A stretch of DNA of 64,000 nucleotides from positions 1 to 64,000 of the forward strand of contig CAYRIX010000007.1 of NCBI GenBank assembly GCA_964424555.1, given 5' to 3'. Shown one piece after another: positions 17,698 through 25,968 of the stretch. Origin of the DNA: UMGS172 sp964424555. Its GTDB lineage: Bacteria; Bacillota; Clostridia; Oscillospirales; Acutalibacteraceae. The notes beneath the pieces were generated by a model. That model saw only the letters and a program-made list of their open reading frames with translations. It was not told the DNA's origin and searched no databases. Each line of letters starts with the position of its first letter. Within the stretch, counting starts at the first letter, position 1. Position numbers and translations under genes: made by a program.

Positions 17698-18105
17698 ATG
17701 AAGTGGGAATTTAAAGAGCCTAAATCGGGCGATATGGTTCGAACAAAGATAAAGTTTTACCACCATTATGGTGTGTTTATTGACGAGCAGAGGGTGATTG
17801 CCTTTGGAATGCCCGACAATACGGGGGTCGACCCCGAGAAAATAGAGGTCGTTCAGACCGATATCACGACCTTTATGCATGGGTCAACACTTGAAACAGC
17901 CGTGCTCGACCGAAACGAACGGCATCGCCGTCGCTCGCCCAAAAGTACGGTTGAGTATGCTTTAAGTCAGCTCGGTCGCAAAGGGTATCATATTTTGTAT
18001 AATAACTGTGAGCATTTTGCCAACGAATGTGTTTTCGGTGAGGCAAGCTCGAGCTTTGTCGACTCGGTGAGAGATGAGATCCGCAAAAAGCTGGGCCGAG
18101 GTTGA
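17698..18105 (+). CDS. LRAT/NlpC-P60-superfamily acyltransferase-like protein
   Basis: A 135-residue protein with the LRAT-fold signature: YHHYGVF (H22/H23) and NNCEHFANEC with candidate nucleophile Cys104. Members of this superfamily form a thioester on Cys and move acyl chains between lipids, or act as phospholipases; some bacterial relatives cleave amides. It starts one base after the ACP stop. The C-terminus is basic and could touch membranes. Last gene of the lipid cluster, probably the final acyl-transfer or remodelling step (inference). Confidence 0.75.
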   Translation: MKWEFKEPKSGDMVRTKIKFYHHYGVFIDEQRVIAFGMPDNTGVDPEKIEVVQTDITTFMHGSTLETAVLDRNERHRRRSPKSTVEYALSQLGRKGYHILYNNCEHFANECVFGEASSSFVDSVRDEIRKKLGRG

Positions 18106-18108
18106 TTC

Positions 18109-18137
18109 TTGACAGCGCCATGTTGCAAACGTATAAT
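18109..18137 (+). promoter_or_regulatory. Consensus sigma-A promoter
   Basis: TTGACA (18109-18114), 17-nt spacer, TATAAT (18132-18137), exact consensus. It drives the small cysteine-rich gene at 18160. Confidence 0.85.
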
Positions 18138-18159
18138 GTAAGAAAAGGGGAGATCACAA

Positions 18160-18378
18160 GTGTCGGACAGTAAGTTTTTTGACAAGTCAATAAGCCCGAT
18201 GTGTGCCTACTGCCTGCACGGAAGTCCGTTGTCGGGTGGCAAGGAGGTTTTTTGCATAAAAAAAGGAATGGTCGAGCCTTTTGATGCCTGCCGAAAGTAT
18301 AAGTACGATCCCTTAAAACGCATTCCGAAAGCCAAAGATATCGGCAGAGACTATGATCCGTCCGATTTTAAACTGTAA
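18160..18378 (+). CDS. Small Cys4 protein, possible zinc-binding
   Basis: A 72-residue protein from GTG 18160 behind AAAAGGGGA. Four cysteines (CAYC, then FCIKKG and ACRKYKY) give a CxxC-x15-C-x12-C pattern able to hold zinc. The C-terminus is basic and then acidic (YDPSDF). It has its own perfect consensus promoter, implying strong constitutive expression. Small proteins of this composition are common beside tRNA or ribosome genes in clostridia, but I do not know the function. Confidence 0.7.
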   Translation: MSDSKFFDKSISPMCAYCLHGSPLSGGKEVFCIKKGMVEPFDACRKYKYDPLKRIPKAKDIGRDYDPSDFKL

Positions 18379-18404
18379 TTTTCTTTAAAATTGAAAATTT
18401 ACTA

Positions 18405-18433
18405 TTGACAAATGCCGCTTTGGTGGATATAAT
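18405..18433 (+). promoter_or_regulatory. Promoter of the tRNA-His/tRNA-Gln unit
   Basis: TTGACA (18405-18410), 17-nt spacer, TATAAT (18428-18433), exact consensus, about 37 nt before tRNA-His. Confidence 0.85.
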
Positions 18434-18469
18434 AGTCCGTGTGCTTAAGGCACATTGACTTAAAAATGT

Positions 18470-18547
<78 letters not shown>

Positions 18548-18616
18548 CTTTTATTTTTTTTACCCTTTTTCGGAACTTTAACAGTTTCGATACGTTCTCA
18601 CTTTGAAAAATTATAT

Positions 18617-18691
18617 TGGGGTGTCGTCAAGCGGTAAGACACAGCACTTTGACTGCTGCATTCGTAGGTTCGAATCCTGCCACCCCAGCCA
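18617..18691 (+). tRNA. tRNA-Gln (TTG)
   Basis: Acceptor TGGGGTG pairs with CACCCCA, anticodon TTG, T loop TTCGAAT, discriminator G, and CCA encoded. It lies 69 bp after tRNA-His, probably in the same transcript. Confidence 0.97.
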
Positions 18692-18695
18692 ATAA

Positions 18696-18727
18696 AAAAG
18701 CCAACCCATCGGGTTGGCTTTTTTATT
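18696..18727 (+). terminator. Terminator of the tRNA unit
   Basis: AGCCAACCC-ATC-GGGTTGGCT hairpin with an A-run before it and TTTTTTATT after it. The right half of this hairpin is copied twice more in the tandem repeats that follow. Confidence 0.9.
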
Positions 18728-19152
18728 GGCTTGAGGTACTCGCAGGAGTCGAATCTTTCGTCGAAGCAGCCGAGATGCGAAGCAGATCGGACTGTGGAGT
18801 CTCGAGCACGGCAGGTGTTTTCGGGCACCGCCGAGGGCGGTCGAAAACACGTCGGCGCAGAGTATCCTGCCACTCAAAGGCAATCCAAAGCCAAAACTGC
18901 CCATCGGGTTGGCTTTTTTATTGGCTTGAGGTACTCGCAGGAGTCGAATCTTTCGTCGAAGCAGCCGAGATGCGAAGCAGATCGGACTGTGGAGTCTCGA
19001 GCACGGCAGGTGTTTTCGGGCACCGCCGAGGGCGGTCGAAAACACGTCGGCGCAGAGTATCCTGCCACGCTAAGGGCACGTCAAAGCTGAAATTACCCAT
19101 CGGGTTGGCTTTTTTATTGGTTTGAGGTACTCGCAGGAGTCGAATCTTTCGT
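18705..19152. repeat. Tandem 195-bp repeat (two full units, one truncated)
   Basis: Unit 1 begins at 18705, unit 2 at 18900 and unit 3 at 19096; unit 3 breaks off at 19152 in front of the next gene. Each unit starts with CCCATCGGGTTGGCTTTTTT (the 3' half of the tRNA terminator). Full units also hold a long palindromic segment: GGCAGG...CCTGCC outside and GTGTTTTCG...CGAAAACAC inside. Units 1 and 2 are nearly identical up to the CCTGCCAC end, then differ. The long frames through this area on both strands simply follow the repeats and are not genes. Confidence 0.9.
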
Positions 19153-19161
19153 TTTAATACC

Positions 19162-19857
19162 TTAAATACCAAGCTTGCAATGTCTTTTCTTGACGGTCTT
19201 TATTATTTCTAAGGCTATCAGCGTGCTTGAAAATATTAGTATTGAAGCACCGATAAGTATGGCACAGTTTCTGAAAAATTCCTCAGGGAGAATGAGTATT
19301 ATCTCATCGGTTCTCCAATCCAGCATCCAGTTATCCTTGCCGTTGAAGAATATCTTATGAAATACAGTGAAGGCTTTGTTGAAATCTATTGATGCCAAGG
19401 CCCCTACTACAAGCGGCACCAAGATCGCCGCAATGCCCGAGTAAAGCTTGGCTGAAAAGCGGCCCAACCGAAATTCACCGACCTTGTTGAGTCTCCTTAA
19501 TATGAGTAAAACGGCAAGACACATAGCTGAACCAAGCAGAACACCGCCGTTAAGCATAAAGAGACGCTTACAATCGGCAAAATGAGCCTCGCCCGACTCA
19601 GAGTGCTTGAGCGTGCCCGTGTCAAACTCTTGATTAGGCAGGGTCAAAAAATCCAAAGCACCGTTATACGCATCGGTTATCTCTTCACGGGTAAAACCGC
19701 TTTTTAACTCTAACTCCAACGAATCTATATGCAGATAGTAGAATGGACGGAAATATATCGGCAACGATATAGAAAAGGTCAGTATAAAAAGAAACAGGGC
19801 TACGGCAAAGACGGCCGAGGCCGCTCGGTCACAAAATGAACGCTTGAGCTTTTGCAT
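19162..19857 (-). CDS. TIGR01906-type integral membrane protein
   Basis: A 231-residue membrane protein with four hydrophobic segments, near residues 15-35, 98-120, 140-160 and 196-218. Between the first two is an extracytoplasmic region with YNGALDFLTLP and HSESGEAHFADCKRLF, the pattern of the TIGR01906/DUF1461 family of Firmicutes. Function unknown. It ends the murF-ddl-CDF-ylbJ transcript direction, 72 bp downstream of ylbJ. Confidence 0.8.
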   Translation of the reverse strand: MQKLKRSFCDRAASAVFAVALFLFILTFSISLPIYFRPFYYLHIDSLELELKSGFTREEITDAYNGALDFLTLPNQEFDTGTLKHSESGEAHFADCKRLFMLNGGVLLGSAMCLAVLLILRRLNKVGEFRLGRFSAKLYSGIAAILVPLVVGALASIDFNKAFTVFHKIFFNGKDNWMLDWRTDEIILILPEEFFRNCAILIGASILIFSSTLIALEIIKTVKKRHCKLGI

Positions 19858-19929
19858 TTGGACATCCTTTCACACGGCAAGTCTACTCATTATAGTTATT
19901 GTAACAATATATTATACACTTTTCAAGTA

Positions 19930-20994
19930 TTATTTTTTTGACGGTGTGACACTGTGGGTAAAGTATAACAGTACAGCACAAAGCAACAGTAAAGCGACGG
20001 CGGCCAGAGGGTTAGTGTGAACGGCGGCACTGCCTGCCACATTGAATGAGCCTGTCGATACCGACCGAGGCCAAATTATCTCCCAAAGCAATATGATGCC
20101 TGCCGAGATCGTGCCGTGCAGAAGTCTTGATAAAACAATAAGCCACAAGGGCGGTGCAACATGCCGAGCAGCCGCTCTGACCTGAAAGATGACCGACACT
20201 CCGCCAAAGCCTAACAAAAATGCCACGAATGGGAGCTGACTTCGGGTACATTGCTGAACTCCTACCGTCACCTCTAAAAGGCTTCTGATTATATTGTTGT
20301 GCCATACCGTTTCCAACATTCCTCCGACACCCGAAAAAAACACCACAAAGGCCGAAATGTTTAGCATGGTTTCGGCCGCATTGCTTACCGATAGAACAAA
20401 GGCCTCTGAAGCGGTAGCCACTGTCGGCGGAGAATGTAACGAGGCGCTTTGACGGCAATCCACGGAGAAAATGCGATCGGGTAAAAACCTTACTGTCAAG
20501 GCCAAGATAAAGGTTGCTAAAAGATGTGCGCAAAGTAGCCTTTGGCCGTCCGAAGCACTGCCGAGCATGCCTTTGCCAACGGCTATAACAATGAATGCAG
20601 GCCCTGCATTGACCGAAAAGGTTATTGCTTTAAGAGCCTTGGCTCGTGATAAGGTGCCGTTTACAAATTGTGTGTCGATCAGACGTGCTCCAACGGGATA
20701 GCCGGATACCGTTGAAAGCAGAAAATTTACAGCGCCGGCTCCCGTTAGTCCAAAGATGAAACGAGTGACAGGGGAGATCAGCTTTCCTATTATGTCGGCC
20801 GCACCCGAATACGACAAAAACATGGCGACAGCGGTAAATATGAATAAAGAAGGTATTACCGAATCTACACAAAGAAGCAGGCCTTGGCGGATGCCTTCTC
20901 TTACTCCGTCGGACAAGGCTAAAACAAAAACTGCCGTTAAAAGCGAAATGCTGATAACGGCAGTTTTCTTGAATTTCAATACAAAAGACAGCAT
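19930..20994 (-). CDS. YlbJ-like sporulation/nucleoside-recognition (Gate) membrane protein
   Basis: About 354 residues starting at ATG 20994 (an upstream TTG 21015 lacks a ribosome site). Many membrane helices; signature SGYPVGARLIDTQFVNG followed by FSVNAGPAFIVIAVGKGMLGS is that of YlbJ-like Gate-domain proteins. YlbJ is needed for spore cortex formation in Bacillus; substrate unknown. Its presence points to a spore-forming lineage, although this relative might serve another role. It lies 58 bp behind the CDF transporter in the same direction. Confidence 0.82.
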   Translation of the reverse strand: MLSFVLKFKKTAVISISLLTAVFVLALSDGVREGIRQGLLLCVDSVIPSLFIFTAVAMFLSYSGAADIIGKLISPVTRFIFGLTGAGAVNFLLSTVSGYPVGARLIDTQFVNGTLSRAKALKAITFSVNAGPAFIVIAVGKGMLGSASDGQRLLCAHLLATFILALTVRFLPDRIFSVDCRQSASLHSPPTVATASEAFVLSVSNAAETMLNISAFVVFFSGVGGMLETVWHNNIIRSLLEVTVGVQQCTRSQLPFVAFLLGFGGVSVIFQVRAAARHVAPPLWLIVLSRLLHGTISAGIILLWEIIWPRSVSTGSFNVAGSAAVHTNPLAAVALLLLCAVLLYFTHSVTPSKK

Positions 20995-21052
20995 CAAACC
21001 ACTCTTTTCATGCAAAAGATAGAGACTGATTAATTATATGCTGTCGGGCAAA

Positions 21053-22249
21053 TTATTTTGACTTTCTATAACCGTTATTATAATCGCAGTCGACGGTAAT
21101 AACGCAGTTGTAGGTCTTATCGATATCGGAGGCCAGTCCTTGAACGGCGGCACGTATCTGCTTGTGTGTCAATGCGCAATCGGCAGGGACACACACATCA
21201 AATATGAGATTATTCTGTTTTTCTCCTTTGACCATTCTGAAATCATGAATCGACATTCCGCTATGTAGCTCGGCTACCTTCTCGGACAATCTGATGCGTG
21301 CAAGATTGACCTCTTCGTCATCGGTGACTATAGGATCCATGTGTATGACCGTTTCGATGCCGGTGGTTTCCTTTATGGTGCGCTCACAAAGGTCGACCTT
21401 CTCATGACATATCAATATATCACTTGAGGCTGATACCTCGACATGCAGGGATGCAAAGCTTCTGTTTGGTCCGTAATTGTGTACTATCATATCATGGATT
21501 CCCAAAAACTCAGGGTCGGACATTACGATGCTTTTGATTTTATCTACTGTTTCGGGCGCAGGCGCAAGACCGATAAGCGGGTCAAGCGTTTCCTTAAGGT
21601 TTAAAAATCCCGAGTACAGAATAAACACGGCCACCAAAACTCCGACAATGGGGTCAAGGTATTTTACAAAGCCAACGTTCGGCAATACACGGCATACTAC
21701 GGCTACCGCCAATACCGCTCCCGTTGAAACACAATCGTTAAGACTGTCCTGTGCGGTTGCGGCCAATGCGCCCGAGTTTATCTTTTTACCCAATGAACGG
21801 TTGAAAAGCGCCATCCAAAGCTTTATCAAAATTGATACAGCCAAAATGATGATGGGCAGCAGCCCTGCATCGGGCACGGAGGGGTTTGACAGCTTAGTGG
21901 CCGATTCGGTCAGCAGCTCAAAGCCCACCAGCATGATAAGCACCGAAACCAATGCCGCCGACATGTATTCCATACGTCCGTGGCCGAAGGGATGCTCGGG
22001 GTCGGCAGGCTTGGAGGCGATTTTGAAGCCCAACATCGTAACTACAGATGATCCCATATCCGTAAGGTTATTAAAGGCATCGGCTATCATTGATACCGAG
22101 CCCGAAAGAGTACCTGCCAAAAGCTTTACACAGAAAAGCAACAGGTTACAAAGGACACCGACGATACCTGCCAACGTCCCGCATTTGCCTCTTACTTTAT
22201 TGTCGGTAAGGTCGCCCTTGATAAACAGTTTTAGAAGCAGTTTAGTCAT
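21053..22249 (-). CDS. Cation diffusion facilitator (CDF) family transporter
   Basis: A 398-residue CDF protein. The family signature SVSMIADAFNNLTDMGSS is in TM2, with HPFGHGRMEYMSA after it, six membrane helices, and a C-terminal cytoplasmic domain (MIVHNYGPNRSFASLHVEV). It exports divalent metals (Zn, Fe or Mn) using proton exchange. The ATG overlaps the ddl stop (ATGA), implying translational coupling with cell-wall genes. The C-terminal ~100 residues extend beyond a minimal CDF. Confidence 0.92.
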   Translation of the reverse strand: MTKLLLKLFIKGDLTDNKVRGKCGTLAGIVGVLCNLLLFCVKLLAGTLSGSVSMIADAFNNLTDMGSSVVTMLGFKIASKPADPEHPFGHGRMEYMSAALVSVLIMLVGFELLTESATKLSNPSVPDAGLLPIIILAVSILIKLWMALFNRSLGKKINSGALAATAQDSLNDCVSTGAVLAVAVVCRVLPNVGFVKYLDPIVGVLVAVFILYSGFLNLKETLDPLIGLAPAPETVDKIKSIVMSDPEFLGIHDMIVHNYGPNRSFASLHVEVSASSDILICHEKVDLCERTIKETTGIETVIHMDPIVTDDEEVNLARIRLSEKVAELHSGMSIHDFRMVKGEKQNNLIFDVCVPADCALTHKQIRAAVQGLASDIDKTYNCVITVDCDYNNGYRKSK

Positions 22250-23430
22250 AGTTTTCCCTTTGAGCCCTTGGTGCCGAAGCTGGACTCGTTCAAAATATTA
22301 GTATCGATGGTAAACATGGTGTTTTCACGCTCTCTCTGACGCTTGAAGGCCAGCTCAACGAGACGGTCGATAAGCTCGGGATACTTAATGCCCGTAGCCT
22401 CCCACAGATAGAATGAAAGTGAGCCCGGAATGGTGTTTATCTCGTTGACATATACTTTGTCGTTGTCGTCACCGTCCATAAGAAAGTCGATTCTCACAAC
22501 ACCCGAGGCGCCGATACACTTAAATGTATCAACGGCAATTTTTTGAATCTCCTCAGTTTTTTCGGGTGAAAGGTCAGCAGGGAGCTTACGGCTTAAGGAG
22601 GCCATGCCCTTTGAACCCGACTTTCCTGCATTCGCACGGTATTTATCGTCATAAGACAAGATTTTATCATGTGCTACAGGCTCTTCCAAGGCAGATGCCT
22701 TGCAGTCGTTACGGTCGCCTAAAACAGAGCAATTTATCTCACGAAGATTACTTACGGCATGCTCTACCAATACTCGGTCGGCAAAGCTGCAGGCCATGTC
22801 AATAGCTGCGGTAAGCTCTGCTTCACAGTCAACCTTTGATATACCAACGCTTGAGCCTAAGTTTGCAGGCTTGACGATAAGCGGGAAGCCTATTTCCTTT
22901 ATCAATCTCTGTGCTATTTCATCAGAGTTCAAGGCCCAATCTCTTGCGCCGAAATCGATACAGCGAAGTGTAGGAATTTTGCGGTCGAGCAGGACGTTTT
23001 TAAAAAGCACCTTATCCATACCCAATGCTGAGGACATGACATCACAGCCGACATATGGTAGTCCCAATGTTTCAATATAGCCTTGAATCGAACCGTCCTC
23101 ACAGTTGGTGCCGTGAACTATGGGAAAGCACACGTCGATATCAATATCCTTTTTCTTGAAAAATCCGCCCGAAAGGTTCATCATGACCACTTTATTGCCC
23201 TTGGGCACAAATGTGACAGGATCGGACAGCTTCTCGGGATTGCCGTTACGGAAGGTCGCAATATCGCAAAGCGCCTGACCCGAGTAAAATACCGACTGCT
23301 TGCTCATATAAACGGGGATAACATTGTACTTTTCACGGTCGATATTACCCATTGCCTGAACGGCTGAAATGATGGATATTTCGTGCTCCACACTGCGTCC
23401 GCCGAAAAATACAGCTATATTGGTTTTCAT
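22246..23430 (-). CDS. ddl: D-alanine--D-alanine ligase
   Basis: A 394-residue ATP-grasp ligase. The start at 23430 is set by AGAGG eight bases upstream. Motifs: FGGRSVEHEISI at the N-terminus, HGTNCEDGSIQG, IVKPANLGSSVGISK and the C-terminal VYVNEINTIPGS. It joins two D-alanines for peptidoglycan precursor. The omega-loop region contains a long GSKGMASLSRKLPADL-type insert, longer than in E. coli DdlB. A lactate or serine acceptor (Van type) cannot be excluded by eye, but no van genes accompany it. It is 14 bp behind murF, whose product uses D-Ala-D-Ala. Confidence 0.92.
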   Translation of the reverse strand: MKTNIAVFFGGRSVEHEISIISAVQAMGNIDREKYNVIPVYMSKQSVFYSGQALCDIATFRNGNPEKLSDPVTFVPKGNKVVMMNLSGGFFKKKDIDIDVCFPIVHGTNCEDGSIQGYIETLGLPYVGCDVMSSALGMDKVLFKNVLLDRKIPTLRCIDFGARDWALNSDEIAQRLIKEIGFPLIVKPANLGSSVGISKVDCEAELTAAIDMACSFADRVLVEHAVSNLREINCSVLGDRNDCKASALEEPVAHDKILSYDDKYRANAGKSGSKGMASLSRKLPADLSPEKTEEIQKIAVDTFKCIGASGVVRIDFLMDGDDNDKVYVNEINTIPGSLSFYLWEATGIKYPELIDRLVELAFKRQRERENTMFTIDTNILNESSFGTKGSKGKL

Positions 23431-23444
23431 AAAAATTGCCTCTT

Positions 23445-25037
23445 TCATTCAAGATAGTTATCGGGAAGATCGTTTTCAAAAAGGATGGCGGTGTTTTTAT
23501 CACACATCGGAGAGAATACCTCCACAGCCTCCTTAAAGCTGGAAACGACATAAAGGTTTTCTTCGGGAAAATTCTCCTGCCTGACACCCTCGGCCAAGGG
23601 AATGGAGCGCTTTTGTCCGACGAGGATGATCACATCGCAGTGCTTTGCCGCCTCCTGACCCAATGTGCGGTTGGCCTCGTACTCCTTTTCACCAAGCTCA
23701 ACAAGACCGGGGGTGACGATTATTTTCTTCATGCCGTCAAAGCAACCGAGCACACGTGCGGCCTCAAGACAGCCCTCGGGATTTGAGTTGTAGGCATCGT
23801 CGATAAGTGTTGCACCGTTTATATACGGCTTGAGCTGTAAACGGTGCTCTACGGGCTTGAGCTTAGAAACGGCATAGGCAATTTCCTTGGGAGTTATTCC
23901 CAAATCAAGCGCAACCGAGGCTGCGGCGGCAATGTTCAATGCGTTATGGTAGCCGAGCAGGTGAGAGGTCACCTTGAACTCCTCACCCTTGTATTTTAAG
24001 GTTACGGTGAGACCCTTAGGCGAGTAGGAAATATCGGTTGCCTTACAATCACAGTCAGAGGTGCCATAGGTCACAGACTCATAATTTTCGGCGGTTGCTC
24101 TTATATATTCATTATCACCGTTAACGTATATTTTACCGTTTTTGGCCTTGACCCAATCGGCAAGCTCAAACTTGGTTGAAATCACCGTTTCGATATTACC
24201 GAAGGTATCCAGATGCTGAGGGCCAATTGAGGTGATTACCCCTAAATCGGGGTCGGCTATCATACAGTCATCTTCTATATCGCCCTTGCGCTTTGCACCC
24301 ATTTCGCAGACAAATATCTGAGTGGTGGGCTTCAGATCACGGCGGACTGTTATAACAATACCCATGGGGGTGTTGTAGTTTTCGGGGGTCACAAGGGTGT
24401 TGTATTTTTCGCTGAGAATTCGTCCTAAAATGAATTTCGTGCTGGTTTTACCGTAGCTTCCCGTAACACCGATGACCTTTAAATGCTTCATTGACCGCAA
24501 TATCCTTTTGGCATCGTTGACGTAGTGGTTTGAAATGGCCTTTTCCATCGGCTTCATCACCAAAAGAGAAAGAAGGGTCACTATCTCGGGCAAGGCACAC
24601 AAGACAAACAAAGTGGCCCGAAGACTACGACCTGCCACATCGGGCAACAATACCGACAAAACGGAAACGCTGATAATTATAACAGCGGCGGCGAACCACA
24701 TTCGCTTTACTCTTGCGGTGACTACAAGCTTTTTAATGGATTTTTTATTTTGCGACACCGACCGCTTGGCCGCAATAACTAAAAACAGCAGTAGTGCTGC
24801 AAGTATTGTAATGCACCACACTGTGTTAAGGGCGGTTGCAAAGAACGCACCGACGGCACCAGACAGACTGACAATAATGTAAATCAGTCTTCCGACCTTG
24901 AATGAGCCTTTATACCAACGCCAATAGCGTACCGCAAAATATGAATTTTGCTGTAGCATCTGAAACTGACGTGTCAAACCGAATATTCCGCACAATGCCG
25001 CAACGGCACCGAATACACAAGCAATAATAATATCCAA
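23445..25037 (-). CDS. murF: MurF-type Mur ligase with N-terminal membrane domain
   Basis: A 530-residue protein starting at TTG 25037 (GAGGTG six bases upstream). Residues 1-165 contain about four membrane helices, absent from classical MurF. The ATP loop GVTGSYGKTSTK spans 190-201 (Lys197). NYNTPMGIV and EMGAKRKGDI follow as in MurF, and the C-terminal domain has IDDAYNSNPEG. It adds D-Ala-D-Ala to UDP-MurNAc-tripeptide, fitting the next gene, ddl. The membrane part would place the reaction at the inner membrane face, near MraY. Alternatively it is a MurF paralogue for a special wall. Confidence 0.87.
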   Translation of the reverse strand: MDIIIACVFGAVAALCGIFGLTRQFQMLQQNSYFAVRYWRWYKGSFKVGRLIYIIVSLSGAVGAFFATALNTVWCITILAALLLFLVIAAKRSVSQNKKSIKKLVVTARVKRMWFAAAVIIISVSVLSVLLPDVAGRSLRATLFVLCALPEIVTLLSLLVMKPMEKAISNHYVNDAKRILRSMKHLKVIGVTGSYGKTSTKFILGRILSEKYNTLVTPENYNTPMGIVITVRRDLKPTTQIFVCEMGAKRKGDIEDDCMIADPDLGVITSIGPQHLDTFGNIETVISTKFELADWVKAKNGKIYVNGDNEYIRATAENYESVTYGTSDCDCKATDISYSPKGLTVTLKYKGEEFKVTSHLLGYHNALNIAAAASVALDLGITPKEIAYAVSKLKPVEHRLQLKPYINGATLIDDAYNSNPEGCLEAARVLGCFDGMKKIIVTPGLVELGEKEYEANRTLGQEAAKHCDVIILVGQKRSIPLAEGVRQENFPEENLYVVSSFKEAVEVFSPMCDKNTAILFENDLPDNYLE

Positions 25038-25059
25038 TCAATTCACCTCGGAAAGGATT

Positions 25060-25818
25060 TTAAGGAAGAAAGCTTTTTAAAATGGCCTGAGCCTCATGAG
25101 GCCTTTCTACAAATGACCAATGCCCCGTGTTTTTTATAATACACAATCCGCAATCAGGTATGGTCTTTTCGATTTTCTTAGCCATATAAAGCGGTGTGGC
25201 AGTGTCGTTCTCACCCCAAATAAGCAGGGTAGAGGCCGTAATCCCGTCGAGATACAGGGTCATATCGTCGTTAACAAGCTTGACCAAGGTCTTACGCATG
25301 ACCTCGGGAGCCGAGTTATAGTCGGCCGAGCCGAAGTGATTACGGGCCTTTTGAAGCAGATTGCCTGAAAATTTTCGAATAACGGGTAAGGTCAAAACAC
25401 GCTTAACGGTTTTAAAGGTAAAAACCTTAATGCTTTTTTTAAGGTTGAATTTCGGCTTGATGCCTGCAGCATCTATAAAAACTATCTTTTTGGGGTTCAT
25501 AAGTCCCGAGCCTGCCAGCTTCATAATGACTCGTCCGCCGTGAGAATGCCCGACTAAAATAGGGTTGCGCAGCTTTAAGCAGGAGCAAAACTCCATAACA
25601 AGCGCAACATAGTCGTTTATATCCAAAGGCTTTTCGGGTAGATCGGATTTGCCGCATCCGGGGAAATCAAGAGCAATGAGATGGCACTTGTCACGAAGAG
25701 CGTTGATGACACCCTTATACGACTCGCATGATGCTCCCCAACCGTGAAGCAGTAAAACATCGGGGCCTTGCCCCTCTTCAATATAGTTGAGCTTGATTCC
25801 GCAACAGGTTATGAACAC
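25060..25818 (-). CDS. Alpha/beta hydrolase
   Basis: Start placed at GTG 25818, where AAAGGAGG lies eight bases upstream; the open frame extends further but without a ribosome site. The 252-residue protein has LLHGWGAS (oxyanion), DFPGCGKSD, nucleophile elbow GHSHGG, an acidic residue in WGENDTATP and the C-terminal NTGHWSF histidine. This is an epoxide-hydrolase/lactonase-like monomeric cytoplasmic hydrolase of unknown substrate. It sits just upstream of murF in the same direction (22 bp) and may share its transcript. Confidence 0.85.
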   Translation of the reverse strand: MFITCCGIKLNYIEEGQGPDVLLLHGWGASCESYKGVINALRDKCHLIALDFPGCGKSDLPEKPLDINDYVALVMEFCSCLKLRNPILVGHSHGGRVIMKLAGSGLMNPKKIVFIDAAGIKPKFNLKKSIKVFTFKTVKRVLTLPVIRKFSGNLLQKARNHFGSADYNSAPEVMRKTLVKLVNDDMTLYLDGITASTLLIWGENDTATPLYMAKKIEKTIPDCGLCIIKNTGHWSFVERPHEAQAILKSFLP

Positions 25819-25968
25819 CGCACCTGCCTCCTTTATGACATACTCCCACACATAATTACATAGATTACAATTATTATAGCAAATCTTACCTAAAAATAGA
25901 AGAGGATAATTAAAATTTCTTAATAAAAATTTCACCGTTGCTGAAACTTCAGACAACGGTGAGGTTTT

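Noticed and set aside
18611..19125. Overlapping frames on both strands through the tRNA-Gln and tandem repeats
   Set aside because: They read through a tRNA gene and follow the repeat period; no start context.
18705..19152. CRISPR array
   Set aside because: Units are 195 bp, nearly identical throughout and lack short repeat/unique spacer alternation; no cas gene is nearby.
21477..22301. 274-codon plus-strand frame opposite the CDF gene
   Set aside because: Antisense shadow; composition rich in Thr/Ser/Pro, no ribosome site.
22246..23430. Vancomycin-resistance-type (D-Ala-D-Lac or D-Ser) ligase
   Set aside because: No vanH, vanX, vanT or sensor genes are present; the murF neighbour fits an ordinary Ddl, though the acceptor cannot be proven by eye.
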